A stretch of DNA of 64,000 nucleotides from Laspinema sp963821735 (GTDB lineage: Bacteria; Cyanobacteriota; Cyanobacteriia; Cyanobacteriales; Laspinemataceae): assembly GCA_963821735.1 (NCBI GenBank), contig CAWGFK010000055.1:1-64000 (forward strand), written 5' to 3'. The notes beneath the pieces were generated by a model. It saw nothing but the letters and a program-made list of their open reading frames with translations, did not search any database and had not been told where the DNA came from. Below, piece by piece: positions 46,301 through 53,812 of the stretch; the stretch's first letter is position 1; the number at the start of each line of letters is the position of its first letter. A program made the position numbers and the translations under genes.

Positions 46301-47146
46301 GGTTTTGCCTAACACTTGCTCTTGGGAATAGCCAAATTGTTGTTCACTGGCTTTATTCCATCGGATAAATTGCAAGGTTTTGGCATCTTTGATAAATAAG
46401 CCGAGGGGCATATTTTCAATGACTGAGTTGAGAAAAGTTTTGGTTTGTGCTAATTCGGCTTCAACTTCTGCACAGTGGCTGATCTCGAACCGCGATCCGT
46501 CGCGGGGATCTCGGCGATCGCAAATCTCCTGGGGAATCGGGTTTCGTGGAACTTCACTGGTCCCCTGTTGGATCGCCCTGGCACGAGCGGTTTGGCTGAC
46601 TAGGAGCAGGTTGCCGATCGCTGTGGCGATTGCCAGGGAGTCCCGAATTAGTCCGAAAAATGGGGGGGCGATTCCCGCCCAATCTAAGAGGCTGAGGAGG
46701 ATGAGGCTAACTCCTGGGGTGACAGCGAGGATCCAGAGGACCGGGGTCGCGATCGCCCCTCCCCTGATTTGATGGTCAACTCTGAATAGGTCCCGTTTCA
46801 TGACTTCACCATTAATAACCGCAACTCCGATCCCAGCAGCGATCGCCATCACCAACAGGGACAGCATTATCCTAACCTCCTGAGTAAACGGCTGGTTCCT
46901 CGTTCCTAGGGGGGGTCCGGTTAAGTACATTCCAGTGAACCAAGCTGAGGCTATGACGGTACTTGTTGTCAACCCGCCTCGGTGCGATCGGGCTTCCATC
47001 TGAATGGGTCCATCCAGAGCGATTGTTAGATAAGACACCGCGATCGCCATCCAAATTGCCAGCCCCACTATGTGAGGAGCGTAGCTGCCGGTTAACATAG
47101 TCTCGCTATAGCGATTGATTCCCATTCCCTGAAGCATACGAATCAC
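43364..47146 (-). CDS. Membrane hybrid histidine kinase with PAS, GAF, pseudo-receiver, receiver and HPt
   Basis: 1,260 aa in one frame. The N-terminal membrane region (about 20-200; LTGSYAPHIVGLAIWMAIAV) resembles an MHYT sensor but lacks clear MHYT motifs. Then PAS (about 240-365, PLGLFIKDAKTLQFIRWNKA), GAF (about 385-545), H-box ASMSHEIRTPMNGVLGMTGL, N box LVNNAIKFTEGGE, G boxes DTGIGI and GGTGLGLAISKQL. The first receiver-like domain (LKLLVADESAMHRQ) has ILASVNLLEGD where the phosphorylated Asp should be, so it is inactive. The second is complete (LVFMDCQMPLKDGY, SKP). A C-terminal HPt carries AHRIKGASLNMG. The protein thus has a complete His-Asp-His relay and would need only an output receiver, perhaps one of the REC proteins at 12-17 kb. 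Confidence 0.93.
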   Translation of the reverse strand: MIRMLQGMGINRYSETMLTGSYAPHIVGLAIWMAIAVSYLTIALDGPIQMEARSHRGGLTTSTVIASAWFTGMYLTGPPLGTRNQPFTQEVRIMLSLLVMAIAAGIGVAVINGEVMKRDLFRVDHQIRGGAIATPVLWILAVTPGVSLILLSLLDWAGIAPPFFGLIRDSLAIATAIGNLLLVSQTARARAIQQGTSEVPRNPIPQEICDRRDPRDGSRFEISHCAEVEAELAQTKTFLNSVIENMPLGLFIKDAKTLQFIRWNKASEQQFGYSQEQVLGKTDYDLFHPEEADFFTQSDRQALLTQQMADIPLETVQTPHQGMRLLHTRKVPIIDDTNTPQYLMGISEDITDWVEAQEEIIKQNQRAQLFAELTIKIRQSLDIGEILQTTVEEVRQVLHADRAIVFQLMADGTGIVVKEAVVETCQPLLGNQITDTCFPTTYLEQYKQGRVNAICDVESAEIHPCYRDLLRRIGVKANLVVPLLQRDTPEDPLRERLWGLLIAHQCSIPRQWTQFETELLQQLANQVSIALSQAQLLAEQTRISQKLAKQNIVLAQMKQAAVAANRAKSEFLASMSHEIRTPMNGVLGMTGLLLATELNPQQKHYAQTIFSSAEHLLTVINDILDFSKLEAREMHLNPIDFELDECIESVVDLMVAPAQEKGLDLGICIDRNVPRHLFGDPARLRQILLNLVNNAIKFTEGGEVSIAVSAVSAESNSETDALPSAQRNPVTLRFAVTDTGIGILPQDQTKLFQSFSQVDSSSTRQYGGTGLGLAISKQLVELMQGEIGVESELHQGSTFWFTVTLPVQQNRAERENSRGTTLEMESLKLLVADESAMHRQSVQHFADRWGITVDQVTDPQSALSALRAAAAEGTPYHAILASVNLLEGDRSTLLQALKQEPNLATTRTIALAQFNQRAIAEALAPHWISAYIIKPLRGSQFVESLQQVLAPQGSVRPQGVPGEPFSDSTFSLAPPPLSPLKILIAEDHQINQQVIVFQLNTLGYHADCVNNGLEALDRLAGEDYDLVFMDCQMPLKDGYEVTRELRRCEGTRRHTIVIALTAHALNSDRQKCLEAGMDDYISKPVLLEQLQAALDRWIPQIIPLQTPEPTLTENPQAPVTLHQKISSSSTLEPTGSFSPRDLPEGTLEDPPLDWVRLQEISRGKLELQERLLRAFVDSLRGDIEVIRSACDRQDWSTVELKAHRIKGASLNMGARAIGAISSQIEEQVRAQVFEAIAPLLLSLESQVDRLGTCTQSLPPR

Positions 47147-47838
47147 TTTGACATTGAGTACATTTCACGGAACCCAGGCAGCGAACTTCGTTCTCGCCTT
47201 CCTCTTTTTTTTTCTACCTTTTCTTCAAATTTTGATACCCGTTCGGCTTCGGGTTTGCAGTCCTTACCCCGAAAAGCTCCATATATTTTCTCCGCTGTAA
47301 GCTTTTTAATCTGTCTTTAGGAAGATGACGCTCATTGTTTATTTTTTTACCAATCGTTTAGCTTCTGACTAAGTTTGCTACTAATTTTAAACCATCAATC
47401 TAAGAGTCAAAGATTAATTAAATCTTAAATTTTCTTCGAGAGCCTCACTTTCGTGACCCCAATAACATATCTTAAACCTGATAAACCTTTCCCAGAAAAG
47501 AGTAGTTTAGATTACACTTTTTCCAAAAAATCGGTTAGATATTATTTTATCCTTCAGAAATGTATTCACATCGCTTCAGATTTCTGAAAAATAGTTTTCT
47601 GCCCTACACTGACTCCGGTCCAATAAAATTGCCCTAGGGCAATCGCCCTGACCACTCCAATCTCACCCTGATGCCTGATACCGATAGGTTTTAAAAAACC
47701 AATCGACTCAGGTTCCCGACCTCCTAATCGAGTTTGAAACCGGAGTAAACCCTGGATTCAGGGATTGGGCTAACCCTCCATCCGTCCTCTTTCAAAGCGG
47801 AGGTCTACCCGGTAATTAAGTTAGGACCCTCTCGCAGA
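47147..47838. other. Gene-free 692-bp spacer
   Basis: This is AT-rich sequence upstream of the 1,260-aa kinase and downstream of the glycosyltransferase. No reading frame, repeat or RNA was recognised. It probably carries the kinase promoter; the long length leaves room for an unrecognised small RNA. Confidence 0.5.
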
Positions 47839-48810
47839 TTAATACTGTTCCTGACCTTTTTTCTCGGATTTAGCATAGTCTGACCGCCGCATCCTCAGTT
47901 GAATATCTTCCAGTAACTTGCGATTCACCGCCAATAAATCAGCCACCAAACCCAAGATAATGAGCTGCACCCCAATGAGAATTAAAATAGCCGCTAAAAT
48001 TAAACTCGGAATTCGAGTCCGGTCAGTTCCTATTAAAAAGAACCCTAACCAGCGCACCCCCAAGGCGACCCCTAAACCCAAGGGAAAACTTCCGAGTAGC
48101 AGGAAGAACCGCAGGGGTTTATAGGTCATAAAAATTCTAAAAATCGTTAAGATAGACCGATGAATATAGCTAGGAATACTCTTGACTAATCGAGAGGGTC
48201 GTAACTCTCCATTGGTGCGGATGGGAACCGAAGTAATCGCCATCCCTTTCTGTCCTGCTTGGATAATCGTTTCTAACGTATAAGTATATTGATTAAACAC
48301 ATTTAATTGCATTGCCGCTTCGCGACTAAAAGCCCGAAAGCCACTGGGTGCATCGGGAATTCTGGTATTACTAGCTAGACGCACTACCCAACTCCCCAGG
48401 CGTTGTAAGAATTTTTTAGTGGGGGAAAAATGTTTAATTTCTTGAATCGGTCGTGCCCCGATCACAATTTCCGCCGTTCCGAATAAAATCGGTTGAATCA
48501 AAACTGGGATATCTTCAGCACAATATTGATTATCTGCATCGGTATTGACAATAATATCAGCCCCGGCTTTTAGAGACGCTTCTAATCCCGCCATAAATGC
48601 CTTAGCTAAACCTTGATTATTGGCAAGACGAACAATGTGATCCACCCCACAAGCTTTGGCAACTTCCACCGTGCGATCGCGACTGCCATCATCAATCACC
48701 AACCACTCAATTTCATCAATCCCCGGTAACTGACGGGGTAGTTCACTCAGGGTAAGTCCCAGGGTCTGTTCTTCGTTATAACAGGGAATTTGAATAATCA
48801 GTTTCGTCAT
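47839..48810 (-). CDS. Family 2 glycosyltransferase with C-terminal membrane helices (DPM1/GtrB-like)
   Basis: 323 aa. The GT-A fold shows IIQIPCYNEEQTLGLTLSEL, the nucleotide-binding VIDDGSRD, the metal-binding DADNQY and GFRAFSREAA. Two transmembrane helices follow (PLRFFLLLGSFPLGLGVALG; IPSLILAAILILIGVQLIIL) and a basic tail. This matches polyprenyl-phosphate sugar transferases that load dolichol- or undecaprenyl-phosphate with mannose or glucose for envelope glycans. Donor and acceptor are not deducible. Upstream, the start is preceded by a G-rich repeat tract. Confidence 0.9.
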   Translation of the reverse strand: MTKLIIQIPCYNEEQTLGLTLSELPRQLPGIDEIEWLVIDDGSRDRTVEVAKACGVDHIVRLANNQGLAKAFMAGLEASLKAGADIIVNTDADNQYCAEDIPVLIQPILFGTAEIVIGARPIQEIKHFSPTKKFLQRLGSWVVRLASNTRIPDAPSGFRAFSREAAMQLNVFNQYTYTLETIIQAGQKGMAITSVPIRTNGELRPSRLVKSIPSYIHRSILTIFRIFMTYKPLRFFLLLGSFPLGLGVALGVRWLGFFLIGTDRTRIPSLILAAILILIGVQLIILGLVADLLAVNRKLLEDIQLRMRRSDYAKSEKKGQEQY

Positions 48811-48860
48811 AGCATCCTTGCAGGTTTAGCGCTTAAATTTTAGCGCTTGGAGGGCGGGTT

Positions 48861-48909
48861 GGGGAGATGGGGGAGTTGGGGAGGATGGGGAGGATGGGGA
48901 AGATGGGGG
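48861..48909 (+). repeat. G-run minisatellite, possible G-quadruplex
   Basis: Six runs of four or five G (48,861-864, 869-873, 878-881, 887-890, 896-899, 905-909) are spaced by four or five bases (mostly AGGAT/AGAT). This satisfies a simple G4 motif. It lies 51-100 bp upstream of the glycosyltransferase start. Confidence 0.75.
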
Positions 48910-49099
48910 AGATGTTTGTAGTAACGACTTCAGTCGTTACCGCGTGGCTTGGCGGATGCCAAGTCACGCCCCAATGTCAGGCGCTGTCTCCAGTTCCCAA
49001 GCAGGCAAGCGGGTAGACCCTCAGATTGCTCGTATTATGGCATCCGCCATAACACGAGAGCAACGACTAAAGTCGTTACTACAAACATCTCCCCCATCT
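48901..49099. repeat. Element with perfect 29-bp terminal inverted repeats
   Basis: Positions 48,901-48,929 and 49,071-49,099 are exact reverse complements, containing AGATGGGGGAGATGTTTGTA and GTAACGACT. The 141-bp interior has shorter palindromes (TGGCTTGGC/GCCAAGTCA, TATGGCATCCGCCATA). No direct repeat clearly flanks it. The ends include the AACGAC...GTCGTT palindrome of the dispersed 31-bp repeat family. Confidence 0.8.
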
Positions 49100-49176
49100 C
49101 CCCCATCTGCTATGATTAAAGCGACCTCAAGAATCTAGTGCCAAACCATACACCCACTAACTGCAACAGACAGATT

Positions 49177-49515
49177 ATGCCGCTCTATACTTATTTCTGT
49201 CCTAGTACCAATCAAAAACTGGACGTGACTCACTCCATTAAAGAGAAAGCGCAAACTTGGGGAGAATTGTGCCAGTTGGCAAACCTCGAACCGGGTGAGA
49301 CGCCTCTATCTGCACCCGTGCGACGTCTGATCTGCGCCCCAGCGGTGATGTTTCCCACGGGTAACAGCGAACTCAAAAGTCAAGGGTTCAGCAAGTTGGT
49401 GAAACGGGACGATGGGGTTTATGAAAATGTCACGGCAACCGATGGAGAAAGTCGGATTGTCCGACCCGGCGATCGCAGCACCTATCCTGATTTGAAACAG
49501 AAAATAGGCGACTAA
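49177..49515 (+). CDS. Small FmdB-like/zinc-ribbon-type cyanobacterial protein
   Basis: 112 aa from ATG at 49,177 (MPLYTYFCPSTNQKLDVTHS); an upstream in-frame start at 49,138 would add 13 residues with no conserved character. The MPLYTYxC start resembles FmdB-type ribbons, but the second CxxC knuckle is missing, with only isolated Cys (GELCQLANL, RRLICAPAVMF), so metal binding is uncertain. The C-terminus DGVYENVTATDGESRIVRPG resembles cyanobacterial zinc-ribbon proteins of unknown role. Confidence 0.75.
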   Translation: MPLYTYFCPSTNQKLDVTHSIKEKAQTWGELCQLANLEPGETPLSAPVRRLICAPAVMFPTGNSELKSQGFSKLVKRDDGVYENVTATDGESRIVRPGDRSTYPDLKQKIGD

Positions 49516-49541
49516 ATTCCTACCATCAAATAGTTCTATTC

Positions 49542-49574
49542 AAGAGTTGAGTGGGGAATACTCAGCTCTTTTTT
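49542..49574. terminator. Intrinsic terminator between convergent genes
   Basis: AAGAGTTGAGT, an 8-nt loop, ACTCAGCTCTT with one G-T wobble, then T residues. It lies just after the 49,177 gene and overlaps the end of the TspO gene. Confidence 0.75.
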
Positions 49575-50067
49575 AGCGGTCCTCTGGATTGAGTTGAACC
49601 ATTGCCCAAGTGGTATAAGTCCCAATCGGACTCCAAATCATATAAGGAATTAATAAAACTACCGCCCAATTTGAAACCGGCCAAACACTTAAGGCTAACA
49701 AATAGCTAAGTAATCCTCCGGTTCCCCCAATAATGGTTCCAACGGTGAGACTTCGTAATTTACACATCACCGGAGTATAAGAAATGGTGACAATTTCTAG
49801 GACTAAATAAAAGACCATTAAGACCCAAGTTAGCTGACTTCCGGGGTCTGCTTCCCAAACCAAATAAGCGGACCAACCGCCACAGATAAAAATAACCGTC
49901 CAAATGATGGGAATTGCCCGTTCAAAAGTCAACCATCGCGGACGCTGCAACCGATTAAACCAGCGAATATCGGCCCCGGTCAATGCACTCCCCAGACCGG
50001 CCACTAAAATGGCGATCGCCCCAATAACCATCCAAGACTGAATCATAACTCCCCACCTCCATACCAT
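49573..50067 (-). CDS. TspO/MBR family tryptophan-rich sensory protein
   Basis: 164 aa; ATG at 50,046 (MIQSWMVIGAIAILVAGLGS) may be the true start. Five predicted membrane helices and the family motif region WFNRLQRPRWLTFERAIPII with WTVIFICGGWSAYLVWE. Later helices are tryptophan-rich (VWPVSNWAVVLLIPYMIWSP). TspO proteins bind tetrapyrroles and take part in stress signalling or porphyrin handling; cyanobacteria often have them. The direct ligand is not readable. Confidence 0.82.
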   Translation of the reverse strand: MVWRWGVMIQSWMVIGAIAILVAGLGSALTGADIRWFNRLQRPRWLTFERAIPIIWTVIFICGGWSAYLVWEADPGSQLTWVLMVFYLVLEIVTISYTPVMCKLRSLTVGTIIGGTGGLLSYLLALSVWPVSNWAVVLLIPYMIWSPIGTYTTWAMVQLNPEDR

Positions 50068-50135
50068 CCCACATTTTCCCCTCCAGTATATCCTAAATTT
50101 TCATTTCATAATAACAACATCCCTATTTCTCTTAA

Positions 50136-50160
50136 GTTCGTAGTAACGACTTCAGTCGTT
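50136..50160. repeat. Single copy of the GTAGTAACGAC repeat
   Basis: GTTCGTAGTAACGACTTCAG followed by TCGTT is identical to the core of the 31-bp unit at 37,917. It lies between the TspO start and the end of the propeller lipoprotein gene. Confidence 0.85.
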
Positions 50161-50180
50161 ATCCTCAAACCCAGAAAAAA

Positions 50181-51785
50181 TCATCCCAGAGAATACATCC
50201 AACCATCTCGGGCGCAAATTCTAACAATCCCATCCCAAACAATTGGGGTTGCCTCAAAAGAAATGCCCGGTAAAAAATGCCCCAATTTTTCAACTTTTAC
50301 CTGATAAAACTCTCCCCGTTGATTCGGGACTACATTCTCTTGATTGTCCTGAGATTCTTCAAAATGCAATTCAAACAAATAAACCCCATTGTATCCTGCC
50401 GCAATCAACTTATTCCCCTCGGTAAAAATCGGAGTAGAAATCGACCCCCCAATATTCACTTTAAATACAATCAACGGCGTTTCATAATCTTTTTTTAACC
50501 AAGGACCCTTAACTTTTTGACCCGTAATTTGAGTTTGCGACCCAATATAAAGATAACCATCGATCGCACTCGTAGCAAACAAGGCCGGAAACTCTCCATT
50601 CGGATTATATTCATCATTGAGAGCAACCGACCCAATAATTCCCCCTTGCCAGCCACTAAAATTACGATTTCCGGTGGGTAAAAACCACTGAACCGCATTC
50701 TCTTCCGGTTGATTGGGGTCAAGTTTAAAAACTCCCCCTTGGCCCGGGATATATTGCCGTTCAATGGTGCAAAATAATTGATCATCTTTAGAAATAACCA
50801 CACTGCCCTCAATATCGGACCCGGTGAAAAAATCCCAGATAATTTTTTTTGTTTCTAAGTTGATGCCATAGATATGACCCGAACCAGCAGCGACAAACAG
50901 TCGATTTCCGAGTCGGGCGGGGGAAGATTCTGTGACGATATTGCCTCCTTGGCGGACACTATCTTGAGCTTCATAGAGTTGAACTTCCCCTAAAAGTTCC
51001 GGTTGACGGATGCCGGATTTTAGGGTAGCGGCATCAGTGGAACTATTCAGAAAATACCCAATGGCATTTTCTCCGGCATTGAATAAAATGCCATTGCCTA
51101 AATCTAAAGCACTGCTATCATTATCCCGGCTATAACTGGCGGTTTTTCTAAGATTGAGTTTCCAGAGTTCTTGGCCGGTTCTAAAGGAAATGGCGCGAAA
51201 GCTGGGAATGGGACCGGAGGAGTTGAGAGAATTTTGGATACCTAATCGACTGCCTTGTAAGATGACGATGCGATTTTCTTCCGGGGCTTTTTCATCGATA
51301 TAAAGACTGGCACTCCCTTTAATTACATCATCAAACTGATAGCGCCATAAGACTTCGTTGGTTTCAATATCAATTTTTCTTAAACTGTGATCATAAGCGC
51401 CAATGGTGAGATAAACTTTGCCTCCGTCTCGGGTGAGGGTGGGTTGTCCCGTCCATCCGGCACCACTCCAGGTTCGCCAAGAAGTGCCGACGCGGGTTCT
51501 GCCGGTTCCTAGGGCAAATTTATCGAGGAGATTTAATCCTTGGGGAATTCCTCGACCATAAAATCGCCGTTGATCGTTGCCGAGAAAGGTGGGGATTAAT
51601 AATTCGGTGTCTGGGGAGAGTCCTGCGATCGCCTGATTAACGGTTTCAGTAACCGTGGGTAACAAATTCCTCGGGGGTGCAGTTGAAATGTTGTTGATGC
51701 GACATCCTTGTAGAATGGGTGGTAGTGAAGAACCCATTAAAAAGAGCAGCGCATTTTTATTAAAGGTTCGCCGGTTTAAACTCAT
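50181..51785 (-). CDS. Exported PQQ-like beta-propeller lipoprotein
   Basis: 534 aa. The N-terminus MSLNRRTFNKNALLFLMGSS has a twin-arginine-like RRTFNK box, and LPPILQGC is a lipobox with Cys at about residue 28. So Tat- or Sec-exported lipoprotein is likely. The mature part contains blade motifs such as KVYLTIGAYDHSLRKIDIET with EVLWRYQF, ISFRTGQELWKLN, RLFVAAGSGHIYGINLETKK and ATSAIDGYLYIGSQTQ, typical of PQQ-type propellers. No dehydrogenase catalytic residues were identified, so a scaffold or binding role is likelier than an enzyme. Divergent from the HtrA gene. Confidence 0.82.
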   Translation of the reverse strand: MSLNRRTFNKNALLFLMGSSLPPILQGCRINNISTAPPRNLLPTVTETVNQAIAGLSPDTELLIPTFLGNDQRRFYGRGIPQGLNLLDKFALGTGRTRVGTSWRTWSGAGWTGQPTLTRDGGKVYLTIGAYDHSLRKIDIETNEVLWRYQFDDVIKGSASLYIDEKAPEENRIVILQGSRLGIQNSLNSSGPIPSFRAISFRTGQELWKLNLRKTASYSRDNDSSALDLGNGILFNAGENAIGYFLNSSTDAATLKSGIRQPELLGEVQLYEAQDSVRQGGNIVTESSPARLGNRLFVAAGSGHIYGINLETKKIIWDFFTGSDIEGSVVISKDDQLFCTIERQYIPGQGGVFKLDPNQPEENAVQWFLPTGNRNFSGWQGGIIGSVALNDEYNPNGEFPALFATSAIDGYLYIGSQTQITGQKVKGPWLKKDYETPLIVFKVNIGGSISTPIFTEGNKLIAAGYNGVYLFELHFEESQDNQENVVPNQRGEFYQVKVEKLGHFLPGISFEATPIVWDGIVRICARDGWMYSLG

Positions 51786-52052
51786 GGGTAAAAAGGCTAA
51801 AATTTAAAAGGGTTAGACCGATCGCCAGGGAACGAACCCATGAGCCAGGAGGGGACGGTGACCTTGATTCCTCCAAGGCCGATCGCCGGGTCTAGGTCCG
51901 TCAGTGGCGATGAAAATTGAGCAAGGCGATCTCATCGTACCTGAAACTCTGAGGCGATCGCCCCAGAAAATGGAACTGCTAGGGTCTAACAACGTCTACA
52001 AATTCTATATTTTGAGTGAATATTTTGAGTCCATACCGCGAGAGTTAAAGGC

Positions 52053-53021
52053 ATGAAACCACAGAGGTTATTACTGAGTATTCTCACCGCTGGGGCGATC
52101 GCCACGTCAGGTCTGGTGAGTCCTCCTTTCTCCCCCGTTGCCACCGCCTTTAGCGCGGATGAACAAACCAGCATCAATGTCTACCAACAAGCGAGTCCCT
52201 CGGTGGTGACCATCCGCGTAGGCAGAGGTGCAGGGTCTGGAAGTATTATCAGTGCAGATGGCCTCGTTTTAACTAACGATCATGTGGTGAGTTCGGCGCG
52301 TAATGGCAGGGTGGAGGTCCTCACCAGTACCGGACAGACTTACACCGGGGATGTGATTGCCACCGATCGCCGCAATGATTTAGCCTTAGTTCGACTTAGA
52401 ACCGATGATCCCTTGCCTGCGTTACCGATGGCGAGTCGAGATGGTATTCGAGTGGGTCAGCGAGTGTATGCGATCGGCAGTCCCTTTGGACTTTCGGGAA
52501 CCTTTACTACCGGAATTCTCAGCCGAATTGCTGATAATGGGGATTTACAAACCGATGCCGCTATTAATCCCGGTAATTCGGGCGGTCCTTTGCTCAATTC
52601 CAATGGAGAACTCATTGGCGTCAACAAGGCCATTTTAAGCCCGGGTCGTGGGGGTAATATTGGGATTGGGTTTGCCACCAGTGCCACAGTTGCCGAGGAC
52701 TTTATCGCTGCGAATCGTTCGCGGACTGTGGCCCAAGGGACCTCTAGGACGCCATCGCCTTCCCCATCCCCATCTCAGTCAACTTCTCCCCCGCCTCGGT
52801 TAGGAGTGGAGGTGAATGCAGCTTTAGTGATTCAGTCTGTGGAACGAGGTTCTCCGGCAGCAGAAATTGGGTTGCGATCCGGCGATCGCCTGTTAGGGGT
52901 GAATGGCACTCGGTTACGGCGGATCGAGCAACTGCTGGCGTTTTTAAATACCCGTCCGAATTCGGCAGTGTTCACCATCAGTCGCGGACGGCGAGTGGCA
53001 AATGTGCGCGTGAATTTTTAA
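52053..53021 (+). CDS. Exported HtrA/Deg-type serine protease with PDZ domain
   Basis: 322 aa. The signal peptide is LLLSILTAGAIATSGLVSPP. The trypsin-like domain shows the triad: His about 77 in LTNDHVV, Asp about 109 in RRNDLALV, and Ser about 176 in NPGNSGGPLLN. A Ser/Pro linker (TPSPSPSPSQSTSPPP) leads to one PDZ-like domain (ALVIQSVERGSPAAEIGLRS, GDRLLGVNG). It is shorter than the usual cyanobacterial HhoA/HtrA proteins (about 390-450 aa). Likely a periplasmic or luminal quality-control protease. A terminator follows 36 bp downstream. Confidence 0.92.
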   Translation: MKPQRLLLSILTAGAIATSGLVSPPFSPVATAFSADEQTSINVYQQASPSVVTIRVGRGAGSGSIISADGLVLTNDHVVSSARNGRVEVLTSTGQTYTGDVIATDRRNDLALVRLRTDDPLPALPMASRDGIRVGQRVYAIGSPFGLSGTFTTGILSRIADNGDLQTDAAINPGNSGGPLLNSNGELIGVNKAILSPGRGGNIGIGFATSATVAEDFIAANRSRTVAQGTSRTPSPSPSPSQSTSPPPRLGVEVNAALVIQSVERGSPAAEIGLRSGDRLLGVNGTRLRRIEQLLAFLNTRPNSAVFTISRGRRVANVRVNF

Positions 53022-53057
53022 GGGGTGACTGACCCGGACACTTTCAGTTCCCGAAAC

Positions 53058-53084
53058 AAAACCCCAGCATTTTGCTGAGGTTTT
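53058..53084 (+). terminator. Intrinsic terminator of the HtrA gene
   Basis: AAAACC-C-CAGCA pairs with TGCTG-A-GGTTTT around a TTT loop, with the T run within the descending arm. Confidence 0.75.
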
Positions 53085-53146
53085 AGGGTTGATTTTTTGA
53101 GGTGAGGAGATAGGCAGAGGTGTTTTCCGCTGCCGAGAAGAGTATT

Positions 53147-53539
53147 TTAGAAGTAGCGGACCATCAGGGGAACTAAGGCTTCCATCGTTTCTCCAGTGAC
53201 GGTATCGCGGACCCGAGCTTGACGGAAGGCGGTGCGTCCAGTATAGGAGAAAATACTCCGCGAACTCATATCGCCAATTAATTCAACTAATTCATAACGG
53301 CCATCGGAACTGGTCTCGGGAGTGATAATATTTCCCCGAGAGGCACGACCCCCGGTGCGATCGAGAATCACGGGCAAAGAACGAATCACCGGATAGGTAA
53401 TGCCTTGGTAGGTGATCATGCGTTCGGTCAGGGCTTGGAGGGGTCTTTGAGCCGATGCTGCTTGCGGGAAGGTGAAACCCGAGGCGAGGACCAGTCCGAA
53501 ACCCAATAAAATGGCTTGAAGTTTGGCGGAATTTTTCAT
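53147..53539 (-). CDS. Small exported protein of unknown function
   Basis: 130 aa. The signal peptide (LQAILLGFGLVLASGFTFPQ) ends at AASAQ, a good signal peptidase I site. The mature 95 residues (MITYQGITYPVIRSLPVILD, GRYELVELIGDMSSRSIFSY, VTGETMEALVPLMVRYF) show alternating beta-like pattern and no Cys. No family was recognised. It converges on the HtrA gene and may be co-oriented with the downstream SLH hydrolase gene, separated by 273 bp. Confidence 0.75.
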   Translation of the reverse strand: MKNSAKLQAILLGFGLVLASGFTFPQAASAQRPLQALTERMITYQGITYPVIRSLPVILDRTGGRASRGNIITPETSSDGRYELVELIGDMSSRSIFSYTGRTAFRQARVRDTVTGETMEALVPLMVRYF

Positions 53540-53658
53540 GGATTTTTAAGGGGAAAAGATAGACGAATCATTACAAAATAATCCCTCTTCGGCATTTAGC
53601 TAAATTGGGATGTTTCTTTTCTCGGGGATTGACCCCCAGGGGGTCGGAAAAGTTCCAA

Positions 53659-53698
53659 GCAACAACCGACGGGCGTTTGAACCCCGGTCGGTTGTTGC
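53659..53698. repeat. 12-bp inverted repeat
   Basis: GCAACAACCGAC and its complement GTCGGTTGTTGC are separated by 16 bases, between the two exported-protein genes. It may be a terminator without a T run. Confidence 0.6.
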
Positions 53699-53812
53699 CA
53701 TTAACTGTTATGGCATCCCGAGGGTTAGAGGCAAGTTTTCTGGATGCGTGGCGATCGCCTTGCGGGAAACTGTGGGAAATTATCAACAAATGTTGACTTG
53801 AGGGCGAATCCA

